In this document: in pieces, positions 6,386 through 14,783 of the stretch | How the letters are laid out: each line of letters begins with the position of its first letter | Numbering within the stretch: position 1 is the first letter of the stretch | Position numbers and translations under genes: made by a program | Assembly (NCBI GenBank): GCA_018383195.1 | Contig: JAGZOP010000022.1 | Location: 1-30,427, forward strand | From: Clostridiaceae bacterium | GTDB taxonomy: Bacteria; Bacillota; Clostridia; Oscillospirales; Butyricicoccaceae | DNA length: 30,427 nucleotides | Direction of reading: 5' to 3' | Notes under the pieces: generated by a model | Database searches by the model: none | What the model was told of the DNA's origin: nothing | What the model saw: the letters and a program-made list of their open reading frames with translations, nothing else

Positions 6386-8083
6386 TTATCGCATCGGCGC
6401 TATATGCCAGTCATCCCAGAGATTCCCGCTGATTGTGAGCGTGTCGCTGAGATTGACAGAGAGCATCCCCACCGGCGTCCAGCAGTCGATTACCCATGTG
6501 TTGACGGTATAGGCACCGTCCGGATACCAGATAGGTGTAAAATGAGTGCGCCGGTTGTAGGTACTATATTCGTTTGTCTGGAATTCCAAGCAAGAGGAGG
6601 ATGAGCTGATTGAGACACGATCCAGCAGCCGCCAGAACGAGTCGTAGTTAAATTCTGGGAAGTAGCTGACCGCATTCTGAAGGGCAGTAGTTGCCGAGCG
6701 TTGGGAGCTGCTGACTCTGGCGGTGACCACTTCATTGATTCCGTAGCCGGATTTCATTGTGGTTCCGCTGGCAGTGGGGTTCATTGTATCGGGGGTAATA
6801 GTCATGGAGGCACTCAGACTGGCGCTGTAGCGGTCCAGGTCAAATTCCCACCATCCGTGGTCACACCAGTATCCGCTATCCTTGCCAGTGCTGTGCCACA
6901 CCCAGTACGCATACCACCACGGTCGCCATATGCTCCACTGGGCTGATGTCTTTTCTGCTCTGGATGGTACTGCAGACGGTGAAAAGGAATCATTGCGGTC
7001 ATCCGCCACTGGGTTGGGTGGTGGATTTTCATCAAGGTCAACAATCTTGCATTGGATGGTGCCTTGTGCGGAGCCTGGACCGGATACGCTTACTGTAATG
7101 GTTACATCCTGCGGCGTATCAGGCGTTGTCCACCGCACCCATGCCAATTGGGAATCTCCGTCCGGGTAATAGACATTGCTGACGGTATAAGTCGTTCCGA
7201 GAATGTTGAACCGAACGGTAACAGGATTATCGGGATCGCTCTGCCCACCACTGACTTCCACGGCTGTGATGACTTCGGTATTGGTCCGATACTCATAATC
7301 GTAGGTGGTGATGGTCGGTTCTTCAGGCTGTTCTTCAAATCGAACAATGCCAAGCCCCAATGAAGATTTGATGGCCGAATTGGTGGCATGCTGGGTTGTA
7401 GAGCCGGACCATGCGGGGTACCCCAGGTCTGCCGTTTCCAAAAACATCGAGAGTGGCAGGTTCTTGTGGGTCAGGCTGCCCATCCATGTTCGCAGGTGAC
7501 CACTGACGACTTCGTCATACATCGCTGCCTCAGTAGCCGTTGTTGCGATCATGACGCCTTCATATTTGTAGTAGGCAATGGGTTCAAGGAGAATTTTATA
7601 CTCACCGCCAATGAGCGTCTCGTAATCCATTCCTGTCTGTTCGGCAATCAACTTCACAGCATACTCGGAGCAAAAATACCGTTTGATTGCTTCAATGTTA
7701 TTGTTTCCATTGGTGCTGATGATTCTGGGAATTGGCTGAGCAGGGTTCTTGTAGGAATATCCACCTTGAACAGGTGACAAAGCTGCTCCACCGTTATACT
7801 GGATTTTGCTTACTTTTCCAAAATGATAAATACCTGCAGCTGGTTGCTTATTCGTTAGATCGAAAGGCGTGGTCACAACCGCATGATCACTTGCTCGGAC
7901 AACGGTAATCCGGACGCCTTCATTGCCGGGATTCCAACTGCCATGGCTCGTTGCATTGCCCATGCTCCCGCCGCCACCGTCTATATTGCCAGATCCACCG
8001 GTTCCACCTTCGGCAAATGCCGGTACACAAAGGGCAGTCAACATGATGGCAAACGACAGCAGGACACTGATAATTCGTTTCAT
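6386..8083 (-). CDS. Large secreted protein next to the Tad pilus genes
   Basis: The ATG at 8083 is chosen because AAAGGAGG lies four bases upstream. The 565-residue product has a clear signal peptide (MKRIISVLLSF to CVPAFA) and then a Gly/Ser-rich stretch. A first domain (about 45-240) contains an FCSEYAVKLIAEQTGM helix. A beta-rich middle resembles Ig-like folds (TVRFNILGTTYTVSN, YYPDGDSQLAWVRW). A Trp/Tyr-dense segment near 370-415 (WRPWWYAYWVW, GWWEFDLDRY) precedes a final domain with WYPDGAYTVNTW. There is no LPXTG motif and no C-terminal anchor. It may be an adhesin, a pilus tip component or a released factor; this is inferred from export and from the Tad neighbours. Confidence 0.65.
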   Translation of the reverse strand: MKRIISVLLSFAIMLTALCVPAFAEGGTGGSGNIDGGGGSMGNATSHGSWNPGNEGVRITVVRASDHAVVTTPFDLTNKQPAAGIYHFGKVSKIQYNGGAALSPVQGGYSYKNPAQPIPRIISTNGNNNIEAIKRYFCSEYAVKLIAEQTGMDYETLIGGEYKILLEPIAYYKYEGVMIATTATEAAMYDEVVSGHLRTWMGSLTHKNLPLSMFLETADLGYPAWSGSTTQHATNSAIKSSLGLGIVRFEEQPEEPTITTYDYEYRTNTEVITAVEVSGGQSDPDNPVTVRFNILGTTYTVSNVYYPDGDSQLAWVRWTTPDTPQDVTITVSVSGPGSAQGTIQCKIVDLDENPPPNPVADDRNDSFSPSAVPSRAEKTSAQWSIWRPWWYAYWVWHSTGKDSGYWCDHGWWEFDLDRYSASLSASMTITPDTMNPTASGTTMKSGYGINEVVTARVSSSQRSATTALQNAVSYFPEFNYDSFWRLLDRVSISSSSSCLEFQTNEYSTYNRRTHFTPIWYPDGAYTVNTWVIDCWTPVGMLSVNLSDTLTISGNLWDDWHIAPMR

Positions 8084-8100
8084 TTTGCCTCCTTTCAGGC

Positions 8101-8130
8101 AATAAAAAAGCACAGCCGAAGCTGTGCTTT
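8101..8130 (-). terminator. Intrinsic terminator with UUCG loop between two genes
   Basis: The minus strand reads AAAGCACAGC-TTCG-GCTGTGCTTTTTT: a perfect stem, a stable TTCG loop and a T6 run. It lies between the DUF6550-like gene and the start of the secreted protein, only about 20 bases before the latter's ATG. There is no room for a promoter between, so it more likely lowers expression of the downstream genes by partial termination than ends the operon. Confidence 0.8.
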
Positions 8131-8148
8131 TCTGCCATATTGATTGGA

Positions 8149-8706
8149 TCAGCCCATTGTGCCGACCTGTTTGTTGATATCGCCATCGCTGTCGATTGTT
8201 CCGCCCTGGTTCCCACCGGCGGTGGGGACATTCTCGAAACCGGGCAACCCACCCCCAGTATTGGTGGACGGCTGCTGGGGCGGCTGGTAGTTGTCGTGGT
8301 CCTCAGGAGTAGGGGTTCCCTCGACCGGAGTGCCGTCAGGTTTTTGGCTGGGGTCGGTCAGTGTCTCCTCGTCAGGCTTCTCCGGCACCTCGGGATCTGC
8401 TTGAATGGTTTGTTCCGTTCCACTTGAGATTGCACCGTTTCCAGCATTTGTGCCGGTGTCATTGGGCGAGGTCTGGGGATTGATGGTGAGATCATCCTCA
8501 CTGATGTCAGAGGAGGCATCAGGATCGGTAGTGGGATTGCTGCTGTCCGGATCAACCACCACCTCATCCTGTTGGGAGCTACTGGTGGGAGGTAAAGCGT
8601 CAGTAGCCTTTTCTTTCGTGAACTGCTGGGCAATCACGAACACCAGGATTGCACAGATCACAAGACCGCCAGTAATGGTCAGCCACTTTTTTGTACTGTC
8701 TTTCAT
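8149..8706 (-). CDS. Membrane-anchored acidic/proline-rich protein (DUF6550-like)
   Basis: The ATG at 8706 follows AAGGAGG. The 185-residue protein has a short basic start (MKDSTKKW), one membrane helix (residues 9-27) and then a long disordered extracellular region rich in Asp, Pro, Ser, Thr, Gly and Gln, ending DINKQVGTMG. This layout matches DUF6550, a small family that I associate with Tad-like loci on Clostridial mobile elements. It may be a wall-spanning stalk or linker for the pilus. It is the first gene after a 193-base gap full of inverted repeats and ends at a terminator, so it may form its own transcript. Confidence 0.6.
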   Translation of the reverse strand: MKDSTKKWLTITGGLVICAILVFVIAQQFTKEKATDALPPTSSSQQDEVVVDPDSSNPTTDPDASSDISEDDLTINPQTSPNDTGTNAGNGAISSGTEQTIQADPEVPEKPDEETLTDPSQKPDGTPVEGTPTPEDHDNYQPPQQPSTNTGGGLPGFENVPTAGGNQGGTIDSDGDINKQVGTMG

Positions 8707-8899
8707 GGGTATCCTCCTTTTCTGTGAGTCGGCTCTCAGGCCGATTATTTCATTCGGCTAACTTGGTATAGCGGCTGATTGATACACTTGGTATCATTTT
8801 CCTACACCGTATACCTCTTGTCAACTCGAACCCTACCACAAAAGAGTGCGGAAGTCTATAATTGCATCGGTTACAAAAGAGAGATTTTTAACCGCCTGG
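8707..8899 (-). promoter_or_regulatory. Intergenic region with operator-like repeats and a possible promoter
   Basis: This is the largest gap inside the element. It holds a perfect inverted repeat GATAC-ACTTG-GTATC (8781-8795), a direct repeat of ACTTGGTAT (8761-8769 and 8786-8794, spaced 25 bases) and short TCGGC/GCCGA repeats near 8727-8755. On the minus strand TTGACA (8819-8824) is an exact -35 match, but the expected -10 is poor. A regulated promoter for the DUF6550-like gene is plausible, with the repeats as protein-binding sites. Confidence 0.4.
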
Positions 8900-9445
8900 T
8901 CAAAAGCGGGGTGTGTACCCGGCGCTTACTTTTACGGTCATCCGCATGGGCGGTAAAAGCCTGCCACCAAAGGAAACTGGCACCTCCAGCTCGATTTCAC
9001 AGTCAGCAATCAGCCGGTTGCCAGCACTGTCGGCCGATGCGAAGGATGCGTTCTGAAGGTCGACACTTAGATCCCACACGCGAAACTCCATTTTGCCATC
9101 CTCTGTATATTGCACATGGTAGCCGCTCTGATTAGTCAGGTTCAAAAGGGCGTCCAGTCGGCCATAGATGTCGCCGTAGTCCAGTGATTCTTCAAAGTCT
9201 CCGGCCATAGGCTGATAAGCACCAGAGTAGCCCTCACGCACCCCATGGTACACATCGTCATAGTTGTCGTTGACGGTAGAAATGACCGCCTCCTGAACAG
9301 CATCCCGGACCCCCTGCGCCACGATGAGGAGACGGAGGTATTCACTGACACCGCACAGAAGGATCACAAGGGAAAGCGTGACGGCGATAATCAACGGAAA
9401 GGAAATGCCCCGGCGGTCCCTGATTGCTTGCTTGAATCGACTCAT
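8900..9445 (-). CDS. TadE-like pseudopilin
   Basis: The ATG at 9445 overlaps the DUF4320 stop by four bases. The 181-residue protein begins with a basic leader (MSRFKQAIRDRRG) and then a hydrophobic segment from ISFPLIIAVTLSLVI to about residue 40. This fits the class III prepilin pattern, in which a prepilin peptidase cleaves before a single hydrophobic helix. The rest is a globular extracellular domain with DGKMEFRVWDLSVDLQ, ending SAGYTPRF. TadE/TadF proteins are minor pilins needed for Tad pili. It is the last gene of the Tad block, after DUF4320 and before the regulatory gap. Confidence 0.7.
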   Translation of the reverse strand: MSRFKQAIRDRRGISFPLIIAVTLSLVILLCGVSEYLRLLIVAQGVRDAVQEAVISTVNDNYDDVYHGVREGYSGAYQPMAGDFEESLDYGDIYGRLDALLNLTNQSGYHVQYTEDGKMEFRVWDLSVDLQNASFASADSAGNRLIADCEIELEVPVSFGGRLLPPMRMTVKVSAGYTPRF

Positions 9446-9840
9446 TTCCAATACACCTCACTTTTTCCCGTCGCCTCGGAGCGGAGGGTGATTGGAAAGC
9501 TGCCAAATCCGGCAAAGAGGCCCAGGTTGGTTTCATAGGTCAGGACGACAGTAATCTCTTGGTTGAGCTGGATGCGGCCCGTGCTGCTCCAGCTGATATC
9601 TGGGTCCAGACCTGTCTGCTCCCGCAGTGACTGAGCCCGGCGGGTGGTTTCAGTTCCTACGCGGCCATACAGCTCTGCCTCACGCACAAGCTCTGTGGCA
9701 AAGGTGTCCAGCTGCTGTTTGGCGATGTAGACAGGCATGATTTTAACAGCCAGCGCAATGACCAGCATGGCGCATATCACCAGGACGCAGACATCAATGT
9801 AGCCTTCGCCGCGGCGGGAGCGCAAGACTCGTTTCAGCAC
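9442..9840 (-). CDS. DUF4320 family pseudopilin (TadF-like)
   Basis: This 132-residue protein starts at a GTG at 9840, with GGAGGTG encoded inside the end of the previous gene. Its leader MLKRVLRSRRG is followed by EGYIDVCVLVICAMLV, a class III prepilin-like site and transmembrane helix. The mature part includes TFATELVREAEL, TGLDPDISWSSTGRIQLN and FAGFGSFPITLRSEA, ending SEVYWK. These fit DUF4320, found in Tad-like loci of Clostridial conjugative elements. The EGYID start is shared with the major pilin at 16232-16495, so both are probably processed by the same A24 peptidase. Confidence 0.8.
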   Translation of the reverse strand: MLKRVLRSRRGEGYIDVCVLVICAMLVIALAVKIMPVYIAKQQLDTFATELVREAELYGRVGTETTRRAQSLREQTGLDPDISWSSTGRIQLNQEITVVLTYETNLGLFAGFGSFPITLRSEATGKSEVYWK

Positions 9841-10430
9841 ATGTTCACCTCCATTTCCGGGGGACTCTGCGTCTGCTCAGGGGATTCCGTCAGGAGATAC
9901 CACACACCATTCTGCCGGTTTGCCGACTTGACCGTCTGTGTGAGGATCTCGTCGGCAGAAACCTCCATAGAAACACCCGCCACACCGGGGTGCGACTTTA
10001 TGCCGTGTCCATCGAGCAGGCTTTCCGCCTGCGCCTCCGTCATAGAAACATAACCGCAGGGTGTCATCAGTGAAAACACTCCGCCCTTGTGTTCCATCAG
10101 GAAATCTCGGACAGTCGCGGGGGCTTGGCCTTCGCCAAAATCCTGTTGAAGCGTCCATACGCAGTGCTGAAGTTCCTCTTTGTGAGAGTTGTCCGCACCG
10201 TTTTCCGAGATCCAGCGGTCGGTGACATACCCCAGAGGATCGTCCAGATCAAGCAGGAATTTTGCGTCCTGCGTAGTAATAGCATCGTCGAGATTGTCAC
10301 GAATCAGTCTCGCAGCGGCAATGGTTTCGGCGGCATCCACCAGCTGCGCCGGATCAGATGACATCCACTGTTTGACCCGCCGCTCATAATCTGCACTGAT
10401 TTTTTTCTTCAGTTCATTTTTATAGTTCAT
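9834..10430 (-). CDS. DUF3848 domain protein
   Basis: The 198-residue product starts MNYKNELKKKI after GAAAGGGGG. The N-terminal 100 residues (VDAAETIAAARLIRDNL, FLLDLDDPLGYVTDRWI) match DUF3848, a soluble helical family of Clostridial mobile elements with no known activity. A second part (GHGIKSHPGVAGVSMEVSADEI) may be separate. It is an outsider in the pilus operon, between tadC and the DUF4320 gene. It ends PPEMEVNMC, like the shared Met tail, but here the codons ATG GAG GTG also supply the ribosome-binding site of the next gene. In this one case the tail could partly reflect that constraint. Confidence 0.7.
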   Translation of the reverse strand: MNYKNELKKKISADYERRVKQWMSSDPAQLVDAAETIAAARLIRDNLDDAITTQDAKFLLDLDDPLGYVTDRWISENGADNSHKEELQHCVWTLQQDFGEGQAPATVRDFLMEHKGGVFSLMTPCGYVSMTEAQAESLLDGHGIKSHPGVAGVSMEVSADEILTQTVKSANRQNGVWYLLTESPEQTQSPPEMEVNMC

Positions 10431-10446
10431 GAAATGGCCCCCTTTC

Positions 10447-11319
10447 TTAGAACATTCCGCTAAGGGAGTTCAGAATCTGGAAGATAATGATGGCCAGATA
10501 GGTCACCAGGAAGCACATGAGCAGGATGAAGGAGAAAACCCGAATCTTGGGCGGGATCTTCATCGCCTTCGCCTTTAGCCGCTGGAGTTCCAGTTGTTTC
10601 ATGTCATGGGCGAGCATTTGGAAGTAGTGGACGCCATCGTCTCCTCGCAGCACACCGATGAGTCCTCTAACCACATCGGAGAGTAGCGGCGAATTGAAGC
10701 GGGCCTCAAAGCGGGTCAGTGCTGCCTCGTAGGAACCAGAGCGCATATCTGCGGTGAGAATGTCAAGCTCGGCAGCGAAAGTGGCTCCTGCGTTCTGCTT
10801 GTAGTGTTCCACCATGCTCAGCACATCACGGCTGTTGGCCAGCTCTTGTGTAATCGTGGCCACAAATCGCGGCAGTTCAGACTCAATCTCATCCCGCTTG
10901 CCAGACAGTTTTTCATCTGCCCGGCGAATCTCTTTGAAATAGACCATTACCGCCAAAAGAATCACGACCAAGGCCAACAGCGGGAACAGAAATAAGCAAG
11001 GGATCACGCCCAGCATCACCGCTGCGGCTTTCACAATGGCAAAAGCGGTATATTCCTCCGGTGTCATGCCAAGTCCAGCGGCATTCAGCGTGTTTTTCAG
11101 ACGGCTGTGCTTGTACTCATCCATGTGGATATGAGGGGCCAGTTTGACAGCCCAGCCCATGAGCAGTACATCCGTGGTGCGAGCCTGCTTTTTTTCCTGG
11201 CGGCCGGCAGAAAGCAGCGCCTTTTGTGTAGCAAGACGAGGCAGCTTGAACAAATCTGCCGCGATAAAAAAGAGACCAAGCGCCAGAGAGGAACCGCACA
11301 AAATCAATAAAAACTCCAT
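10447..11319 (-). CDS. tadC: TadC-like type II secretion F-domain membrane protein
   Basis: This 290-residue protein has an N-terminal membrane anchor, a pair of hydrophobic segments near residues 95-125 and a C-terminal one at 258-285. The conserved cytoplasmic region has ELPRFVATITQELANS-type sequence and RGLIGVLRGDDG. It fits the GspF/TadC platform family that works with the TadA ATPase to assemble pilins at the inner membrane. It starts four bases after the tadB stop, with AAGAGGTGA overlapping that stop. TadB and TadC are normally adjacent, as here. The call rests on domain shape and operon order. Confidence 0.8.
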   Translation of the reverse strand: MEFLLILCGSSLALGLFFIAADLFKLPRLATQKALLSAGRQEKKQARTTDVLLMGWAVKLAPHIHMDEYKHSRLKNTLNAAGLGMTPEEYTAFAIVKAAAVMLGVIPCLFLFPLLALVVILLAVMVYFKEIRRADEKLSGKRDEIESELPRFVATITQELANSRDVLSMVEHYKQNAGATFAAELDILTADMRSGSYEAALTRFEARFNSPLLSDVVRGLIGVLRGDDGVHYFQMLAHDMKQLELQRLKAKAMKIPPKIRVFSFILLMCFLVTYLAIIIFQILNSLSGMF

Positions 11320-11323
11320 AGCG

Positions 11324-12253
11324 TCACCTCTTGTATTCGATGGGCTGAGTCAATTTGATGACTGCGGCTGTACTGACAAACAACACAGCCGCACAAACAG
11401 CCAAGATAATCTGTCCCATCGGCGTGTGCATCAGGATATCGTACCATTCCTGATTGAGAAAATAGAGCAGTGGGATATTGCCGAGAACGAGGATCTGCAT
11501 AACAATGAACTCCTTGCGGGGTTCAAAAACCATGTTTTCCAGATCGCCATTGACGATCCGCATATCGCTCAGCTTGGCGACAATAGGCGTCAGAGTAGTC
11601 TTCATACCCCGATCATAGCGGCATGTCAAAAGTGCGGCCACCCATTCCCGGAAGACTGCATTGTCGATCTTGGTGCTGAGATCCCGCAGGGCGGCATCCA
11701 CATCCGGATCGACCAGCTTGATTCTGGTCAGAAACTCGGCAAAGGCGTTTTTGACCGGTGGATTGAGGTATTCCAGATTCTCCTCAACTGCGGTCTGGAT
11801 GTCCTCATTACGGAGATAGGATGTGGTAATGATGGAAAGTGCTGTTTCCAGTTCTGCGGAGATTGCCTTTTTGAAGTAGGCCGCAGTTAGCTTGATGTAC
11901 CAAAATGGGATGAACATCATGCCTGCGGCCAGGACAGGAACGAGGAAGAAGTTGCCGAGGAGAAAAGCGAAAGATGCGCCCACCAGAAAGAGCAGAAGAG
12001 ACATGGCACAGATTGCCGGAAACTTTGCCTCCCGCCCTGTCATACGAAGAATATTTTGGCTCTCCTCGATCTCCCGGCGCAAAACAAATTTTTTCTTGCG
12101 CTGCGTGGACTCGTTGATCTCGTCCCGGAGGCTCTTGGGCTTGCTGGTAATCTGCCGGAATACCCCCTCGGTAAAATCCGAGGGGGTGATGCCCAGAAGC
12201 ACGAAAAAGCCAACTACCATGCCAATGCAGGCCATAAGCTGTATGGTCGTCAC
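11324..12253 (-). CDS. tadB: TadB-like type II secretion F-domain membrane protein
   Basis: This 309-residue protein starts at GTG 12253, with GGAGGTG nine bases upstream. Membrane segments lie at about residues 5-22, 83-120 and 245-300. Between them is a cytoplasmic helical domain (AELETALSIITTSYLRNEDI, LRDLSTKIDNAVFREW) typical of the GspF fold. It should form the membrane platform with TadC. A perfect 10-bp RNA hairpin lies in codons 23-31. It follows tadA by 14 bases. Confidence 0.8.
   Translation of the reverse strand: MTTIQLMACIGMVVGFFVLLGITPSDFTEGVFRQITSKPKSLRDEINESTQRKKKFVLRREIEESQNILRMTGREAKFPAICAMSLLLFLVGASFAFLLGNFFLVPVLAAGMMFIPFWYIKLTAAYFKKAISAELETALSIITTSYLRNEDIQTAVEENLEYLNPPVKNAFAEFLTRIKLVDPDVDAALRDLSTKIDNAVFREWVAALLTCRYDRGMKTTLTPIVAKLSDMRIVNGDLENMVFEPRKEFIVMQILVLGNIPLLYFLNQEWYDILMHTPMGQIILAVCAAVLFVSTAAVIKLTQPIEYKR
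12162..12187 (-). other. Perfect hairpin in the 5' coding part of tadB
   Basis: ACCCCCTCGG (12162-12171) and CCGAGGGGGT (12178-12187) form a 10-bp perfect stem with a six-base loop, about 22 codons after the tadB start. No U-tract follows, so it is not an intrinsic terminator. In mRNA it could set translation or stability between tadA and tadB. It may also be chance in GC-rich coding sequence. Confidence 0.45.
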
Positions 12254-12267
12254 ACGGGTTCACCTCC

Positions 12268-13968
12268 TTATTTTTGATGGAATCCCGCCAGGAGCCTGTC
12301 CAGCTCCTGTTGAGGCATTCCGTTGTCGATGAAGTGTTTTTGAAGATTGGCGGAGATTGGATGGACTGGCTCATGGTGCCCATCGATATAATACTTGCCG
12401 TCCTCCAGCCGGTTGTCCTCAATCGCAAAATGATAGAGGGTATTATACTGGCGTGAGCCATCCGGCTGGATCACACATTCCATGATCTCCATGATCTTAC
12501 GGCTCTTGTCCTCCAGTTGCTTGGCAAAGGCCACCACAGGAAACGCCTCGGTGACCAGATCCATGAGGGTATCATCGGACATCTCATGCTTGCGCTTACA
12601 CAGCGTGACCATACGCCGCCAAGTGGCCTGAGAGGAGTTGGAGTGAATGGTGGTCAACACACCGTGGCCAGTACGAGCAGCTTCCTGCGCCGCATACGCC
12701 TCGGCGGACCGCATCTCGCCCACGCAGATGATATCGGGGTGGTAACGCAGCGCCATATCCAGCAGCATGTCCTGATCGATGTTCTGTTTGGCGTTCTCGG
12801 ACTCACGGGTGATGGTGTGGATGACGCTGTTGCAGACCTTGCCGTCCTTCTCACGAACCAGATCCAGCTCACGGGAACCATTCTCAATGGTGAACACACG
12901 CTTGTTGTCGGGGATCGTGGTCAGCAGCCATCCAGCCACTGTGGTCTTGCCGCTGCCGGTGGCTCCGGCCACACAAACGGAAACACCGTACCGCAGGCAG
13001 GCGGACAGGAAGTCCAGCATGTCCCCAGTGGCGGTGCCGCCACGGACAAAGTCGTCCTTTTGCATGTTCTGCGGGTTGACAATACGGATGGAGGCGGTGA
13101 CGCCCACATCCTCATCGACCAGAGGAGTCTTGAGAACAGCGATTCGAATGTTCTTGCTGAGGTGGCCCAGGACGGCAGGGCTGGCGTTATCCAACACCAT
13201 GCCGGAAACATGAAGCATACGGCGGATTACATTGATGGCGTGGCCGGGGCTGTCAAAGTGCTCATCCAGCTTGACCATTTGGCCGTTGGAGTACAGCACT
13301 TCAATGTCCCGCCAGGAGTTGATGTTGATCTCCTCAATGCCGGTTCCGAAGATATACTTGGTAAGAAGACCAAATTCCGCCATTTCCGTGTAGAGGGCAT
13401 CCACCAGTCCATCGGCGGAATATCCCTTGACCGCAATACGCTGGTCCTGCACATACTTGGTGATATACCGCTTGATCTGACTTTTGGCATCCTCGTCCCC
13501 ACCATCGGTGATCAGGGAGGAATATTTGCCGGAGATATACTCCTGCACTTCCTTGAGAACACTGTTGAAGTCCCGGCTGTCGCCCTCCGGTGCAAAGAAA
13601 AGTGCATGTGTACGGTTGGCCACCACAGTATTGCTGGCCAGTATTCTGCGGGGAGAGTCATCGGGATACTGCACATCTGAGTCCGGTGAGTTGTCGGCTA
13701 TACCGGCGGCTGTATCCTGCGGTATAGGCTCGACAGGAACCGTTTCTTCTGTTTTTTCCGCAGTGGCCTCTGCTTGGCAGGAGGGCGGGTCATCACTGGG
13801 AGAAGGAACAGTATCACCAGTGCCGTTGACGACAGGCCAGTCCGGGCCGAAGTACAGCGGAATATCCTTCTTTTCACCGTCACGGTCTACGGTGATGTGC
13901 TTGACTTGCTTATCCTCCTGGGCAGGCTGGGAAGCAAAGAGGGACAGGTTACGCTTTTCTCCTAACAC
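12268..13968 (-). CDS. tadA: TadA/CpaF secretion ATPase
   Basis: This 566-residue protein is the motor ATPase of a Tad/type IVc pilus and acts as a hexamer at the membrane. An unusual N-terminal extension of about 115 residues is acidic and Pro/Ser-rich. The CpaF-type domain follows (YGTGIEEININ-like segment, VRRMLH-like helix). Walker A is GATGSGKTT at about 335-343, Walker B with DIICVGEMR at about 411-420, then a His-box-like GHGVLTTIHSNS. All ATPase motifs are intact. The start is a GTG at 13968, inside the end of tadZ, with GGAGGTG upstream. Related VirB11 ATPases serve type IV secretion, but the TadB/TadC/TadZ neighbours favour a pilus role. Confidence 0.9.
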   Translation of the reverse strand: MLGEKRNLSLFASQPAQEDKQVKHITVDRDGEKKDIPLYFGPDWPVVNGTGDTVPSPSDDPPSCQAEATAEKTEETVPVEPIPQDTAAGIADNSPDSDVQYPDDSPRRILASNTVVANRTHALFFAPEGDSRDFNSVLKEVQEYISGKYSSLITDGGDEDAKSQIKRYITKYVQDQRIAVKGYSADGLVDALYTEMAEFGLLTKYIFGTGIEEININSWRDIEVLYSNGQMVKLDEHFDSPGHAINVIRRMLHVSGMVLDNASPAVLGHLSKNIRIAVLKTPLVDEDVGVTASIRIVNPQNMQKDDFVRGGTATGDMLDFLSACLRYGVSVCVAGATGSGKTTVAGWLLTTIPDNKRVFTIENGSRELDLVREKDGKVCNSVIHTITRESENAKQNIDQDMLLDMALRYHPDIICVGEMRSAEAYAAQEAARTGHGVLTTIHSNSSQATWRRMVTLCKRKHEMSDDTLMDLVTEAFPVVAFAKQLEDKSRKIMEIMECVIQPDGSRQYNTLYHFAIEDNRLEDGKYYIDGHHEPVHPISANLQKHFIDNGMPQQELDRLLAGFHQK

Positions 13969-14783
13969 CCAAACACCTCCTTGGAAATCTTCTCAATTTC
14001 CTTGCGGAAGACCCGGCTATCCTTCATGGAAAGTTCGCCCAACAGATCACCAGCCAGATACAGGGACTCCACCTCAGTGGAGTACGGCAGTGTAAATGCC
14101 ACCGTCCCCAGCGCCTTTGCCATGTGGTCACCAGCCTGCTGGGGTTTGACATTGCTGGCGGTTTTATACTGTTTGTCCAAGTCCCAGCCAGCATCCTTCA
14201 GAAGTGGGAGCTGGCTGGACAGATAACTGATAGATTTCAGGTCTGCATTTGCGAGACGAAGGACAGCGTCAGATTCCATCAGCGCAACGGCAGACAGTAT
14301 ATCGTTGGCAATATAACTCCCGCAATCGATCACCACATAAGGCGCAATGTTCCGCAGGCCATCGATCAACTCACGGGCCTGCACATCGCTATAGGGTGGG
14401 TAGGTGTATTCCGACTCACCCTTGACCAGCCCCAATATGGAGAGATAGTCCAGCCGTTTATGGGTGGTAAGGTAATTCTTGATTAAACTGTCAGACACAT
14501 GGGCGGCAGCCAAGACGCTCCCCAGAGATCCTTTGTTTTCGAGATCCCTGGGTGGGCAGATGCAGGGCAGCATGGGGGCGGACATATCGCAGAGGAGAAG
14601 AATCGTGTTTTTGCGCTTGCCGGCAAGGTGCTTTGCAATCCGTGCGGCGACTGTGGTCTTGCCACTGCCGGGGCTGCCCCAGACTGCCAGCACGCCCCCC
14701 TGGTCCTCCTGCTTATATTCCTCGTAGTCATCTTCATTGCCCGCCGAACGGGAGAAGATGCTTCCTTTCTTGAAATTCAGCAT
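13962..14783 (-). CDS. tadZ: TadZ/CpaE-like MinD-family ATPase
   Basis: This 273-residue protein has a P-loop near residue 35 (WGSPGSGKTTVAARIAKHL), a switch-like ILLLCDMSAPM and a later YVVIDCGSYIANDIL Walker B-like strand. These fit the MinD/ParA-type ATPases called CpaE or TadZ, which place the pilus machine in the cell. The P-loop is the GSGKT form, not the deviant KGG-x-GKT of classical MinD. There is no clear N-terminal receiver domain; about 25 acidic residues precede the P-loop. Its ATG overlaps the cpaB stop as TGATG, and its end overlaps the tadA start. Confidence 0.8.
   Translation of the reverse strand: MLNFKKGSIFSRSAGNEDDYEEYKQEDQGGVLAVWGSPGSGKTTVAARIAKHLAGKRKNTILLLCDMSAPMLPCICPPRDLENKGSLGSVLAAAHVSDSLIKNYLTTHKRLDYLSILGLVKGESEYTYPPYSDVQARELIDGLRNIAPYVVIDCGSYIANDILSAVALMESDAVLRLANADLKSISYLSSQLPLLKDAGWDLDKQYKTASNVKPQQAGDHMAKALGTVAFTLPYSTEVESLYLAGDLLGELSMKDSRVFRKEIEKISKEVFGC

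Noticed and set aside
8781..8795. GATAC palindrome as a mobile element inverted terminal repeat
   Set aside because: No matching partner repeat or target duplication was seen in the window, so an operator is the simpler reading.
12517..13680. 387-codon plus-strand open frame antisense to tadA
   Set aside because: The minus strand encodes an intact ATPase with Walker motifs; the antisense frame is a codon-bias shadow with no start signals.
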